Shown: positions 9,120 to 17,911 of the stretch, in pieces
Position numbering within the stretch: position 1 is the first letter of the stretch
How the letters are laid out: the number at the start of each line of letters is the position of its first letter
IMG/VR virus record: IMGVR_UViG_3300025168_000056
Coordinates: 1 to 64,000 of that record
Origin: a virus
DNA length: 64,000 nucleotides
Strand: one strand, 5' to 3'
Made by a program: the position numbers and the translations under genes
Notes under the pieces: generated by a model
The model's database searches: none
The model's input: the letters and a program-made list of their open reading frames with translations, nothing else
What the model was told of the DNA's origin: nothing

Positions 9120-9149
9120 ATCTAGCTAAATAGTCTTTACTATACATGG

Positions 9150-9176
9150 CCCCCCTGTTAATTCAGGGGGGTTTTT
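9150..9176 (+). terminator. Rho-independent terminator after capsid gene
   Basis: CCCCCCTG (9150-9157) pairs with CAGGGGGG (9164-9171) around a TTAATT loop, followed by five T. Strong and well placed 30 bases after the capsid stop codon. Confidence 0.93.
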
Positions 9177-9199
9177 GTATTTAATAAGTTTAAACTCTT

Positions 9200-9239
9200 A
9201 AATTTTTTCGCCGGTAAGTTTTTGAGATTTCCGTTTTTA
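9200..9239 (+). repeat. Dispersed ~35-base repeat, copy A
   Basis: Begins AAATTTTTTCGCCGGTAAG and continues through AGATTTCCGTTTT. The same pattern occurs at 32811 (copy B) and 44035 (copy C). Here it is intergenic, between the capsid terminator and the next late-promoter motif. Function unknown. Confidence 0.6.
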
Positions 9240-9251
9240 GCTTTTTGTAGA

Positions 9252-9258
9252 CTATTTA
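9252..9258 (+). promoter_or_regulatory. CTATTTA candidate late-promoter motif
   Basis: CTATTTA in the gap after the capsid terminator. A transcript starting just downstream would carry a ~120-base leader containing the two-hairpin structure at 9282-9333 before the gene at 9389. Confidence 0.5.
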
Positions 9259-9281
9259 TTATAGCTTGAAATATTCTCCTT

Positions 9282-9333
9282 TGGGCGAGGCCACTGCCCA
9301 CAGAAAGATACTGTTCCGAGGTGGCTGGGACAG
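9282..9333 (+). ncRNA. Putative kissing-loop RNA leader
   Basis: Hairpin 1 is TGGGC/GCCCA (9282-9286 with 9296-9300) with 9-base loop GAGGCCACT. Hairpin 2 is CTGTTCC/GGGACAG (9311-9317 with 9327-9333, one G-T pair) with 9-base loop GAGGTGGCT. The loops are complementary: GCCAC (9290-9294) matches GTGGC (9321-9325), with G-T pairs possible on both sides. Two equal-sized loops with the same borders (GAGG...CT) and a complementary centre suggest a kissing-loop RNA in the 5' leader of the next gene. It resembles no RNA family that I recognise. Confidence 0.5.
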
Positions 9334-9388
9334 AATCATTGAATAGGACGAGTTATTGCAATAACATAATAAAAGGAGAAATTAAATT

Positions 9389-9973
9389 ATGGGAAGAAGA
9401 TTAGGAAGAAAGAGATTATATGCTCTTGAAAAAGAAGGACAGTCGTTCAGCGGCTCCGTTGGAACCGGTATCTCTGGTTCGCTTGTTAGCCGTACAGTGC
9501 ATCGCGATGGGCAAAATGTAGTTACAGATATCGTTCTCGATTTGGGTACATCTGATGGACCCCTTAACTGCCCCGACATTAAGCGCAAAGTCATTGGATA
9601 TAGTGCTTCTGTCGACGGTGCTTTAACGCAGCCTGCACACCTTGGGTATGTGGGTCACATGGAAAGCGGTATCGTTACTTTGGTAGAGGCAACGTGTTTA
9701 GAGACACCTACTGGTGGACCAGCTAAAATTGAGCTTCAGTTCAACTCGTCCGCTACCGTCACTTATTCGGGATCTGCTGGCACAAGAGTCATGGAGGTAC
9801 CTGATACGATCGGTTCATCCTCGCAGATTTCTTATGATGCCGATGAGCTACAGGGCAAGTACCTGTATCTTGCATCTGGTGAACCGACTGATGCGGGCGC
9901 TGCGAAGAGAACATACACAGCGGGTAAAATCCATATTCGTCTGCACGGAACAATCATTCCGGACGATAAATAA
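9389..9973 (+). CDS. Probable accessory virion protein (194 aa)
   Basis: Not recognised as a known family. Starts MGRRLGRKRLYALEKEG behind AAGGAG. After a basic N-terminus the protein is Ser/Thr/Gly/Val-rich and probably all-beta, with no membrane segment, cysteine cluster or catalytic motif. Its place directly after the capsid gene and behind a candidate late promoter suggests a head decoration or head-tail protein. The preceding structured leader suggests regulation at the RNA level. Confidence 0.45.
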   Translation: MGRRLGRKRLYALEKEGQSFSGSVGTGISGSLVSRTVHRDGQNVVTDIVLDLGTSDGPLNCPDIKRKVIGYSASVDGALTQPAHLGYVGHMESGIVTLVEATCLETPTGGPAKIELQFNSSATVTYSGSAGTRVMEVPDTIGSSSQISYDADELQGKYLYLASGEPTDAGAAKRTYTAGKIHIRLHGTIIPDDK

Positions 9974-9986
9974 GGAGGAGTTATAA

Positions 9987-10154
9987 ATGGCTAAATCAGG
10001 CAAATTAAGACTTCTTATTGCTCAAAGACAAGCTGCAGCTAAGCCCACTCCAAAGGCAAAACCAGCCGCCCCTAAAAAGGCAGTTGCTTCGCCCCCGAAG
10101 AAGGCACCAGCAAAAAAGGTTGTCAAAAAAGTAGAGAAAAAAGAAGAGAAATAG
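9987..10154 (+). CDS. Small basic Lys/Ala/Pro-rich protein (55 aa)
   Basis: ATG 5 bases after GGAGGAG. The sequence begins MAKSGKLRLLIAQRQ and continues as a Lys-Ala-Pro tail (repeats such as PKKA, KKAPAKK), ending KKEEK. Composition resembles histone H1-like C-termini and small DNA-binding or internal head proteins. Located 13 bases after the 194-aa gene in the head cluster and closed by a strong terminator. Likely binds DNA or an acidic partner; this is inferred from charge only. Confidence 0.65.
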   Translation: MAKSGKLRLLIAQRQAAAKPTPKAKPAAPKKAVASPPKKAPAKKVVKKVEKKEEK

Positions 10155-10175
10155 TAATCTAATACTATAATTGTA

Positions 10176-10203
10176 AACCCCCTCGCTTTTGCGGGGGGGT
10201 TTT
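10176..10203 (+). terminator. Rho-independent terminator
   Basis: AACCCCCTCGC (10176-10186) pairs with GCGGGGGGGTT (10191-10201) around TTTT, followed by T residues. It ends the capsid-accessory transcript. Confidence 0.9.
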
Positions 10204-10216
10204 GTTTGTGAGATCA

Positions 10217-10223
10217 CTATTTA
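10217..10223 (+). promoter_or_regulatory. CTATTTA candidate late-promoter motif
   Basis: CTATTTAGAG followed by TAGGAGAA, closely matching the site at 2916. Lies directly after a terminator and 20 bases before the neck gene start at 10244, so transcription starting here would give a very short leader. Confidence 0.5.
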
Positions 10224-10243
10224 GAGAGTAGGAGAACATATGT

Positions 10244-11518
10244 ATGCCGACCAACCTCTCGCCAAAATCAACAACAAGCGCAATTATCTTAACTTCAACG
10301 GGCTCAACAGATGACGTCACCAGTGCTCTGCCTATCGGAGCATACACCGCGTCAGCCCAGTTTATTAGCGGCGCCTCTGCACAGGTAGCTTATGTATATA
10401 AGAAGCTTGGTGGCGATGTTGTCGACATTGAGCTAACACCTTCCAACGTTTATGCTGCATATGAAGAGGCAGTATTAGAATATTCGTATTTAATTAACTT
10501 TCACCAAGCCAAAAACGTTCTCTCTAATGTCCTCGGAGAAGCTACGGGGACTTTTGATCATAGAGGAGAAAGATTAACCGGCGCCGAAGATGCAAGTCTT
10601 AAGTATCCAAGATATACATTGGGTTATTCAAGGCGTGTTGGTGATGCTGCAGCCGGCGCCGGCGGATTTGGTGGCACTACGCCGCAATATTCCGCGTCGT
10701 TTAAGCCATCGAAGAACAAGCAAGACTATGATTTACAGAAAATCATAGAAGATGCCTCTGCTTCCGGTGTTGATGATAAGGGCGGCGCTGTTGATTACAA
10801 CGGTAAAGTTGACGGAAAGAGAGTTATCATAACAAAAGTTTTTTATAAGTCTCCGCGGGCAATGTGGAGGTTCTATGGCTATTATGGCGGAGTAGGGGTT
10901 GTTGGAAATTACTCAACCTATGGACAGTTTGCAGATGACTCAACATTTGAGGTTATCCCCACTTGGCAGAATAAAATGCAGGCTATTATGTATGAAGACT
11001 CGATTTATACTAGAACATCTCACTATTCATACGAGATCATCAATAACAAGTTGCGCATGTACCCACCTCCAAGCTACTGGGGACTCAATGGCGCCGACGA
11101 TCGCGTGTGGGTTCGGTTTTATGTCGATCTTGGTGCCTTTGATGACGATGGAGACACAAAATCGGCCATCAACGGTATTAATAACGTTAATACGCTCCCT
11201 TTCAACAACCTTCCATACAAGAACATTAACTCTATGGGTAAGCAATGGATTAGAAAGTACGCACTTGCTCTTTGTAAAGAGATGTTAGGGCAAATTAGGG
11301 GCAAGTTTACCACTATGCCTATTCCGGGTGAGAGTGTTACACTAAATCACGCAGAACTTCTTTCACAAGCGAAGGATGAGCAACAACAGTTAAGAGATAA
11401 GTTGGTCGAAATGATCAAAGAGATGGAATACCCAGCACTTGCCAAGCAGGATCAGGAAGTCAGTGATGCCGCAGCAAATGTGCTTAAAATTACTCCATTG
11501 CCAATTTTTGTGGGGTAG
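10244..11518 (+). CDS. Neck protein (gp13-like)
   Basis: At 424 aa it is longer than T4 gp13 (309). The match is clear at both ends. Near residue 55, KKLGGDVVDIELTPSNVYAA corresponds to the gp13 segment RRLGAPIINVELTPDQIY. The C-terminus WIRKYALALCKEMLGQIRGK, ESVTLNHAELLSQAKDEQQQ and ITPLPIFVG corresponds to WVKDYATALAKELNGQ and PFGILVG. In T4 gp13 and gp14 form the neck that seals the portal and joins the tail. ATG at 10244 is chosen over the out-of-frame ATG at 10240 and sits 8 bases after GGAGA. Confidence 0.82.
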   Translation: MPTNLSPKSTTSAIILTSTGSTDDVTSALPIGAYTASAQFISGASAQVAYVYKKLGGDVVDIELTPSNVYAAYEEAVLEYSYLINFHQAKNVLSNVLGEATGTFDHRGERLTGAEDASLKYPRYTLGYSRRVGDAAAGAGGFGGTTPQYSASFKPSKNKQDYDLQKIIEDASASGVDDKGGAVDYNGKVDGKRVIITKVFYKSPRAMWRFYGYYGGVGVVGNYSTYGQFADDSTFEVIPTWQNKMQAIMYEDSIYTRTSHYSYEIINNKLRMYPPPSYWGLNGADDRVWVRFYVDLGAFDDDGDTKSAINGINNVNTLPFNNLPYKNINSMGKQWIRKYALALCKEMLGQIRGKFTTMPIPGESVTLNHAELLSQAKDEQQQLRDKLVEMIKEMEYPALAKQDQEVSDAAANVLKITPLPIFVG

Positions 11519-11525
11519 TCTATAG

Positions 11526-12014
11526 ATGTCGAATGAATGGAAAAAGCCTAAAGCACCTCCACCGCCGTTATTTTTAGGTCAGAAAGAACGGGATCTAGTA
11601 AAACAGGTCAATGATGAGCTTGTAGAGAAGGTAATCGGTCAGCAGATACTGTATTACCCCATTGATATGGACAGGACAGACTTTCATGATCTATATGGAG
11701 AGGCAATTGAAAAAACATTCCTGCCCCCAATCCGTGTATACGCATTAGTCGAATACACGGACTTCTCTACCGACTATATGGACGGCGCCGGGATTGACAA
11801 GACGTGGGAAATTAACGTACACTTTCATAACAGGCGTTTAGAAGATGACCAGAACCTTTATGTTCGAGAAGGTGACTTTGTTTTGTACGGAGAATATTAT
11901 TACGAGATAGTTAAAGTATCCGAAGAAAGAAAACTCTTTGGACAAGTAGATTACGACTTTGAATTATCTGCAAGATGCCGCAGGGCAAGAAAGGGACTTT
12001 TTGATGCTACCTGA
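11526..12014 (+). CDS. Neck protein (gp14-like)
   Basis: 162 residues, directly after the gp13-like gene as in T4. The layout matches gp14: IGQQILYYPIDMDRTDFHDL followed by GEAIEKTF corresponds to the gp14 YYVPREYVNLDQIFGE region, and VREGDFVLYG followed by YYYEIVKV corresponds to EGDLIYFPMDNALFEINWV. The N-terminus has a Pro-rich patch (KAPPPP). Predicted to join gp13 in the connector between head and tail. Confidence 0.72.
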   Translation: MSNEWKKPKAPPPPLFLGQKERDLVKQVNDELVEKVIGQQILYYPIDMDRTDFHDLYGEAIEKTFLPPIRVYALVEYTDFSTDYMDGAGIDKTWEINVHFHNRRLEDDQNLYVREGDFVLYGEYYYEIVKVSEERKLFGQVDYDFELSARCRRARKGLFDAT

Positions 12015-12882
12015 TAACTTTGATTTCGCTATGATCCCAGAAGATAGCAAGGGACGCCTTACTTTAAAAGAGGTAGGCATGCTTGCATCTACAATTGAGG
12101 ATATAGATTATGCTATGGTCTCTTGGTTAAAGGAAGACCTAAACTTGTCTGCTCAAACTAATGAAGGGTATGTAAATGTTCCTGTTTTGTGGCAATCCCC
12201 CGAAAGAGCATTCCAAGTAAAGAACGCTAAAGACTTGCGCGACGATGCCGGAGCATTAAAGCTGCCGTTAATCAGTATCGAAAGAACCAACATCACAAAG
12301 GATCCAGCCAAGAAAGGATCGTTCCAAGCACACCTGTATTCATCAGAAAAGAATGGACAACCCGGCAGAATAGTGATTGCAAAAAGAATTGTTGCAGATA
12401 AGACCAGAAACTTCGCCGCGGCTTCAGGAACACGAACCAACAGTGGAGGTACTAAACAAAGATATTTTCCTCGAAAGAATCATAAGATAGTCGTTCAGAC
12501 AGTGTCGATTCCTATTCCCGTATACGTAGAATTAGAATACAAGATCACGATTAAGACTGAATACCAACAACAAATCAACCAATTGACGACTCCTTTCATT
12601 ACACGCACCGGACAGATAAACGCATTTACTATGACAAGGAATGGGCATTCTTATGAGGGATTCGTACAGCAAGGCTTTTCTCAAACGAACAACGCAGCTT
12701 CATTAGGTGAAGATTCCAGGCTTTACAGCACTGAAATCAGTATTAACGTTTTAGGATATCTGATAGGGGATGGCGATAATCCAGATACGCCAATTGCGAC
12801 TATAGAAGAAAATCTTGTGGAATATCAGTTCCCCAGTGAGTCTGTAGTACCACCCGGAAATTTCAATTTGTGGGAAGATTAA
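12004..12882 (+). CDS. Tail terminator / sheath stabiliser (gp15-like)
   Basis: The ATG at 12004 overlaps the end of the gp14-like gene by 11 bases; a longer in-frame start at 11959 would overlap by 56 and is less likely. The 292-residue protein follows the gp15 pattern: an early VPVLWQSPERAF segment (T4 VPITYASKEHF), LPLISIERTNI (LPRINLHLVDF), a long central VYVELEYKITIKTEYQQQ (MIYELSIFTRYEDD) and STEISINVLGYLIG near the end. gp15 caps the tail and docks it to the neck. Gene order 13-14-15 supports the call. Confidence 0.7.
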   Translation: MLPDNFDFAMIPEDSKGRLTLKEVGMLASTIEDIDYAMVSWLKEDLNLSAQTNEGYVNVPVLWQSPERAFQVKNAKDLRDDAGALKLPLISIERTNITKDPAKKGSFQAHLYSSEKNGQPGRIVIAKRIVADKTRNFAAASGTRTNSGGTKQRYFPRKNHKIVVQTVSIPIPVYVELEYKITIKTEYQQQINQLTTPFITRTGQINAFTMTRNGHSYEGFVQQGFSQTNNAASLGEDSRLYSTEISINVLGYLIGDGDNPDTPIATIEENLVEYQFPSESVVPPGNFNLWED

Positions 12883-12944
12883 ACACTTCAGGAACTGAAA
12901 AGCGTTTTTATTAAAAGTAGTGTATCCTTTCGACAAGCAAAATA

Positions 12945-12951
12945 CTATTTA
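12945..12951 (+). promoter_or_regulatory. CTATTTA candidate late-promoter motif
   Basis: CTATTTA in the 120-base gap before the sheath gene, 51 bases upstream of its ATG. Confidence 0.5.
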
Positions 12952-13002
12952 ATTTATGATTGAGACATCAATTCAAAGATTATTCTAAAGAGGGGCAATA
13001 AT

Positions 13003-16000
13003 ATGTCAGTTAAAAGTTTTAAGTTTGTATCTCCCGGAGTGTTTATCAACGAGATTGATAATTCATTCATTCCTAAGTCAGCAAATGCAATAGGGCCAGT
13101 CGTCGTTGGGCGTTCTACCCGTGGTCTATCGATGACTCCCGTAAAGGTTGAGTCGTATTCAGAATTCGTAGAAATGTTTGGTTCTACTGTTCCAGGTAAT
13201 GGCGGTGGAGACATCTACAGAGATGGAAACTATCAGTCTCCAATGTACGGAACTTACGCAGCAAAAGCGTTCCTGAACGCAAATGTCGCACCCCTCACGT
13301 TTGTGCGTTTGCTCGGTGAGCAGCACAGTAGCTATACTGTTGGCTCCGGCGAGAACGGTTGGAAGACAACTAAGAACCTAGCAACAACCCTTAAAGAAAA
13401 CGGCGGAGCTTACGGTCTTTGGATTTTCCCGTCTTCTAGTGCACTTAGAACTGTTGGCTCGTTAGGGACTGCAAGCTTGGCGGCTGTTTTGTATGCAAAC
13501 TCTTCAAGTGCCTTCAGGCTCTCCGGAGCCCTCGGAGGTGACCCAAGCACAGCATACACAAATACTACAGCTGCTCTTGGTGCGGTTATCAAATCAGATA
13601 GCAACAACTTGTTTACTGTTGAGATCTCTAGCATAACAGGATCCTCTACTGTTGTTGAGAAGATTAAGTTTGGATTTGATGATACACAAGACAATTTCAT
13701 TAGAAAGGTGTTCAACACCAACCCACAGCTTTCAACTACACCCGGGTCATTCTACCCCGCGAATTCTTATAAGCCATATTGGTTGGGTGAGACGTTTGAG
13801 CAGGAACTTCGTGATGGAATCAGCGTCCACGCTGAAGGTAGCGTTGCTCTTAGCACAGTCGCCACTTCATCGATCGTCGGCGCGGCAGCAGAACACAAAA
13901 CAGGCTCAATTTTAACTATTATTGATCACGCTGGTCTTTCAAAAACTTACACTTTCGTGTCAGGCTCCCCCGGCGCTGCCCGTTCTGTTGGAACGGTCAC
14001 CGCTCCAGCAACAACTGCAACTGGACCAAAACTAAGTTCAACCGGCTCGGCTAATGCCCTTGCACAAGCTTTAAAAACTGCTGTTGAGGGCTCGACTGGT
14101 CACAATGGAACAATTAAAGCCATAGTAGAAGCTGGAACTTTGCGCTTGATGCAAAACAAAGGCACATCCGCCGGAAACACCACTATAACTGAAGGTGGAT
14201 CTAGCTTGGGTGTACACGATTCAGTTGGTACAGTGGTTAGCTTTACCGGTGGAACAGGAGTCCCGCTTGTCGGTGGTGGCACCAATGTAATTGGTGCAGC
14301 ATCTTATGGTGTTCTACTTCCAATTGCAAATACAGCGGCCACTGGTCCACACAACATGGAAGGTGTCTCGCCGCGCCCAGAGGCGAAAGCCGGCTGGTTT
14401 ATCGGACAGCATGAAGGCGCACCCGGAGACTACTACCCTCCAGCGTCACAGAAGCTCTTCAGATTGAAAGGTCGAGGACACGGCGAGTGGCTTCAGAGAA
14501 ACGTTAAAGTTTCTATTGAAAAGATCCGTCAGTCTAATACAAAGACGAATCCTTATGGAACGTTCTCAGTTGTCCTTCGCTCTCTGAAAGACACTGATTC
14601 TAAAGTTCAGGTGCTTGAGCGATTTGATAACCTTAATTTAAACCCATCCTCACCGGATTACATTGCTCGCAAAATCGGTGACAAATATGCTGAGTGGGAT
14701 TCAACTACTAGACGCCTTAAAACATATGGAGAATATGACAACTTGTCTAAGTTTGTCTATGTCGAGATGAACGATGCGGTTGACGGCGGAGCAAGCGGAC
14801 TTGAAGCGCTGCTTCCATTCGGTTACTTCGGACCCCCTAAGTTTAAGGACACTACGTGGACCGGTCTTCCGGCTACCAATACGTTTATTACAGGCGCAAG
14901 CGGAAAGATTAATGGTGTATATGGATTGGGCACAAAAAACCTGACTGGCTCTGGTGTTATTCCAGGCGACCTAGATGATTATACCTTCATTCAGGGTCAT
15001 TTCAAATTCCCGGTAAACAGACTGCGTCTCTCCGCATCTGATGGCGGTCTAGCAGATCAAACAAATGCGTACTTTGGATTCTCGACCACAAGAACAAGTG
15101 ATTCAACAATTCCTGACGCTAGCGTTGCTGGCTTCCATAGAATGTTGTACGCAGCCGCTTCTGACAATCCAGTTGGAGGGGCTACCGGTCTTGACGGGTT
15201 CTCTTACGTCTTCTCGCTTGACGACGTTCGACTCTCTAGCACCAGCACAATGTACTACAACTCTGGCTCACGCAAGTCTGGACTCAGTGTAACAAGTGCG
15301 TCATACACTGACCTTCTTATCAAGGGATATGATAGATTCACTGCACCATTCTGGGGCGGATTCGATGGATTTGATATTACAAAACCAGATCCAGTTTATA
15401 ACGCAGGTATGACTGCTGGAACTAGTACAGAACTTAACAGTTACATCTACAATACTTGGAAGCGCGCAATCGATACGGTTGCAGATCCTGAAGCAATAGA
15501 CATGAATATGTTGACTGCTCCGGGCTTGACTTTCGATGGTCTGACCGGTCATATGATTAATGTTTGTGAGGAAAGAGCAGATGCACTAGCACTAATCGAC
15601 CTTAAGAACGTCTACACACCAGCACACGAGTCTTACCAAAGCAGTAAGAAGGACCGAGTTGGTTCCGGCGCCCAAAGCGCAGCTAACAACTTGAAAGACA
15701 GACAACTTGATTCATCTTACGGTGCTACATTCTACCCATGGGTGCAGACAAGAGATGAACAAACTGGTCGCATGCTTTGGATTCCACCATCTGTTGCGAT
15801 GGCAGGTGTCCTTGGTAGCTCTCAGGCTAAGTCTGATGTGTGGTTCGCTCCTGCGGGATTCAACCGCGGCGGACTTTCCGATGGCGCGGCTGGCATCCCA
15901 GTTACTGGAATCACCGAGAGATTAACGTCTAAGGATCGCGATACTCTCTATGAAGCTAGAATCAACCCAATCGCCTCGTTCCCATCAAGTGGTATCGTGG

Positions 16001-16359
16001 TGTTCGGACAGAAGACCCTCCAAGAGAGAGCCTCGGCCCTCGACAGAATCAATGTCAGACGACTTGTCATCTACTTGAAGAAGCAGATTTCGGTCCTGTC
16101 AACTCAAGTTCTCTTCGAACAGAATGTTCAAGCGACTTGGAACCGATTCAAGGCACTTATCGAACCATTCCTCGCGAATGTTAAGGTTCAGTTTGGTATC
16201 ACTGATTACAAGCTGATTCTCGATGAGAGCACAACAACTCCAGACCTAATCGATCAAAACATCATGTATGCTAAGATCATGATTAAGCCTGCCCGTGCTA
16301 TTGAGTACATTGCCATCGACTTTGTGATTGCATCAACTGGTGCATCGTTCGATGACTAA
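13003..16359 (+). CDS. Tail sheath protein (gp18-like)
   Basis: 1118 aa, much longer than T4 gp18 (659). The N-terminus (KFVSPGVFINEID, then IGPVVVGRSTRG and a SYSEFVEMFG segment) and C-terminus (RRLVIYLKKQI, NRFKALIEPFL, the YKLILDES region, IEYIAIDFVIA) are typical of contractile sheath proteins. The extra length is central: residues ~280-430 look like an inserted Ser/Thr/Gly-rich beta domain, and further insertions follow to ~800. Contracts to drive the tube through the host envelope. Confidence 0.9.
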   Translation: MSVKSFKFVSPGVFINEIDNSFIPKSANAIGPVVVGRSTRGLSMTPVKVESYSEFVEMFGSTVPGNGGGDIYRDGNYQSPMYGTYAAKAFLNANVAPLTFVRLLGEQHSSYTVGSGENGWKTTKNLATTLKENGGAYGLWIFPSSSALRTVGSLGTASLAAVLYANSSSAFRLSGALGGDPSTAYTNTTAALGAVIKSDSNNLFTVEISSITGSSTVVEKIKFGFDDTQDNFIRKVFNTNPQLSTTPGSFYPANSYKPYWLGETFEQELRDGISVHAEGSVALSTVATSSIVGAAAEHKTGSILTIIDHAGLSKTYTFVSGSPGAARSVGTVTAPATTATGPKLSSTGSANALAQALKTAVEGSTGHNGTIKAIVEAGTLRLMQNKGTSAGNTTITEGGSSLGVHDSVGTVVSFTGGTGVPLVGGGTNVIGAASYGVLLPIANTAATGPHNMEGVSPRPEAKAGWFIGQHEGAPGDYYPPASQKLFRLKGRGHGEWLQRNVKVSIEKIRQSNTKTNPYGTFSVVLRSLKDTDSKVQVLERFDNLNLNPSSPDYIARKIGDKYAEWDSTTRRLKTYGEYDNLSKFVYVEMNDAVDGGASGLEALLPFGYFGPPKFKDTTWTGLPATNTFITGASGKINGVYGLGTKNLTGSGVIPGDLDDYTFIQGHFKFPVNRLRLSASDGGLADQTNAYFGFSTTRTSDSTIPDASVAGFHRMLYAAASDNPVGGATGLDGFSYVFSLDDVRLSSTSTMYYNSGSRKSGLSVTSASYTDLLIKGYDRFTAPFWGGFDGFDITKPDPVYNAGMTAGTSTELNSYIYNTWKRAIDTVADPEAIDMNMLTAPGLTFDGLTGHMINVCEERADALALIDLKNVYTPAHESYQSSKKDRVGSGAQSAANNLKDRQLDSSYGATFYPWVQTRDEQTGRMLWIPPSVAMAGVLGSSQAKSDVWFAPAGFNRGGLSDGAAGIPVTGITERLTSKDRDTLYEARINPIASFPSSGIVVFGQKTLQERASALDRINVRRLVIYLKKQISVLSTQVLFEQNVQATWNRFKALIEPFLANVKVQFGITDYKLILDESTTTPDLIDQNIMYAKIMIKPARAIEYIAIDFVIASTGASFDD

Positions 16360-16366
16360 AACTAAA

Positions 16367-16386
16367 GTGGGGGAAAACTCCCCCAC
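16367..16386 (+). other. Intercistronic GC hairpin without T tract
   Basis: GTGGGGG (16367-16373) pairs with CCCCCAC (16380-16386) around AAAACT. It is followed by AACACTAATT, not a T run, so it is more likely an mRNA-stabilising or processing hairpin between the sheath and tube genes, which need different protein amounts. Confidence 0.6.
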
Positions 16387-16426
16387 AACACTAATTAAAA
16401 TAGAATATCAACAGGAGTAATTAGCT

Positions 16427-17014
16427 ATGCCATTCTGGTCAACAAACTTCGGTGAGGACAAGAACCTCAACGATCCAAAGAGAAAATTTAGATTTACAGT
16501 AGAGTTTCAAGGTGTTGCCGCGTCCATTGGTGGCGCTGTGATGTGGTATGCTAAGACAGTCAGCAAACCGTCATTCGCAATTGCCGCCGCAGAGCACAAA
16601 TACCTAAATCACACATTCTATTACCCCGGTTCTGTTACTTGGAATGATGTTGCTATCACACTCGTTGATCCTGTTGATCCAGATATGACTGCAACTCTTT
16701 CTGACATTGTGGTACAATCAGGATATGCTCCCCCCGCTGATACTAACGCTCTCTCATCGATGTCTAAGGCTAAGGCTGCAGGCGCCCTCGGAACAGTCAT
16801 CATTACTCAGATTGATTCTAATGGAAAGCCCCTTGAGACTTGGACTCTTTGGAACTCGTTTATGACTGAAGTTAAGTACGGTGACCTTGAATACGGTGGC
16901 GATGATCTTACAGAATTATCTGTCACTCTTAAGTATGACTGGGCAAGAGTCGAGACTGCTGGACCTTCGGTTGCAGTGGCCGGTTCTGGTGGCAGCGAAT
17001 TCTTCAAAGTTTAA
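16427..17014 (+). CDS. Tail tube protein (gp19-like)
   Basis: 195 residues against 163 in T4 gp19, starting MPFWSTNFGED. The core has the tube pattern: KFRFTVEFQGV, WYAKTVSKPSF, NHTFYYPGSVTWNDVAITLV and a late LKYDWARV strand. Sits right after the sheath, as gene 19 follows gene 18 in T4. Subunits stack as rings to form the inner tube. Confidence 0.85.
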   Translation: MPFWSTNFGEDKNLNDPKRKFRFTVEFQGVAASIGGAVMWYAKTVSKPSFAIAAAEHKYLNHTFYYPGSVTWNDVAITLVDPVDPDMTATLSDIVVQSGYAPPADTNALSSMSKAKAAGALGTVIITQIDSNGKPLETWTLWNSFMTEVKYGDLEYGGDDLTELSVTLKYDWARVETAGPSVAVAGSGGSEFFKV

Positions 17015-17040
17015 TAACGACAACCAAATAGAGGTGTATA

Positions 17041-17907
17041 TTGTCAAGAAATAAAGATCGGATGGGGCTGGGTGATACTACTCCTGAACCAGCACCGCTC
17101 CCTCCGCAAGCAATGACGCAAAATCAGGGCGATAATCCGTTCTCTTTTGTAGTCCCTACAGAGTTCGTAGAACTTCCGTCCAAGGGCGCGTTCTATGGAC
17201 CGAACCATCCTTTGCACGATCAGGAAACAATTGAAGTCAAGCAGATGACCGCTAAAGAGGAAGATATCCTTACTTCGAGGGCTCTCTTGAAAAAGGGAAT
17301 TGCCTTGGAGAGAGTAATCTCTAGCATCATTGTTGACAAGAATGTAGACCCAAACACTTTGTTGGTTGGAGATAGAAATGCTATTCTAATATCAGCACGC
17401 GTTTCGGGATATGGAAATGAGTACAACACAAAGATTGCTTGTCCGTCATGTTCGGAAACGCAAGAATATTCGTTCGATCTAAACGACACTTTTGTTTATA
17501 GCGGACAAGACTTAAAGAGTACTGACGCAACACGCAACGAAGATGGTACATTTACAACCATGTTACCTAAATCTAAAGTAGAAGTTGGCTTCCGTCTCTT
17601 AAACGGCGCCGACGAGCGCGCTTTACTGCAGCAGGTCGAGAACGCTAGAAAGAAACGGAGAGATGAGAACGCAGTCACAAGACAGCTTAAACAAATTGTA
17701 ACTTCGGTTAACGGTAATACCGAACAGCCTAATATAAATTATGTTGTCGACAATATGCCGTCCATGGATGCTAGACATCTTAGAATGGTCTATAAAATAG
17801 CAACCCCAAATGTCGATATGACTCAAACATTCGCGTGTGCAGAGTGTGATTATGAGCAGGACATGGAGGTGCCGCTGACTGCGGACTTTTTTTGGCCTGA
17901 CCGATGA
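17041..17907 (+). CDS. Baseplate hub/tail assembly protein (gp26-like) with zinc ribbon
   Basis: TTG start behind AGAGGTG. 288 residues. The VPTEFVELPSKGAFY segment (near 39) and a KQMTAKEEDILTSRALLKKG helix (near 67) are typical of the T4 base plate protein family containing gp26. Two CxxC pairs (CPSC near 134 and CAEC near 272) can form a zinc ribbon. In T4 this family helps assemble the hub and tape measure. It lies between tube and tape-measure genes, the usual place of tail assembly chaperones. The gene ends in a seven-T run that may allow frameshifting into the next ORF. Confidence 0.7.
   Translation: MSRNKDRMGLGDTTPEPAPLPPQAMTQNQGDNPFSFVVPTEFVELPSKGAFYGPNHPLHDQETIEVKQMTAKEEDILTSRALLKKGIALERVISSIIVDKNVDPNTLLVGDRNAILISARVSGYGNEYNTKIACPSCSETQEYSFDLNDTFVYSGQDLKSTDATRNEDGTFTTMLPKSKVEVGFRLLNGADERALLQQVENARKKRRDENAVTRQLKQIVTSVNGNTEQPNINYVVDNMPSMDARHLRMVYKIATPNVDMTQTFACAECDYEQDMEVPLTADFFWPDR
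17887..17893 (+). promoter_or_regulatory. Candidate frameshift slippery site (T7)
   Basis: Seven T at the end of the hub gene (codons GAC TTT TTT TGG, stop four codons later). A +1 or -2 shift here enters an open frame (GGC CTG ACC GAT GAG TAT ATG) that continues into the 77-aa ORF; a -1 shift hits TGA within three codons. Confidence 0.4.
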
Positions 17908-17911
17908 GTAT

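Noticed and set aside
9125-9132. CTAAATAG after the capsid stop, like the cyanophage late promoter; a similar site after the ssDNA-binding gene at 31451
   Set aside because: Both are directly followed by a hairpin and no gene start, so a transcript would be a few tens of bases. No consistent link to late genes.
9260-9380. tRNA gene in the gap after the capsid gene
   Set aside because: The two hairpins do not fit a cloverleaf, and there is no T-loop (GGTTCRA) or acceptor stem. No other gap in the window holds a tRNA-like fold.
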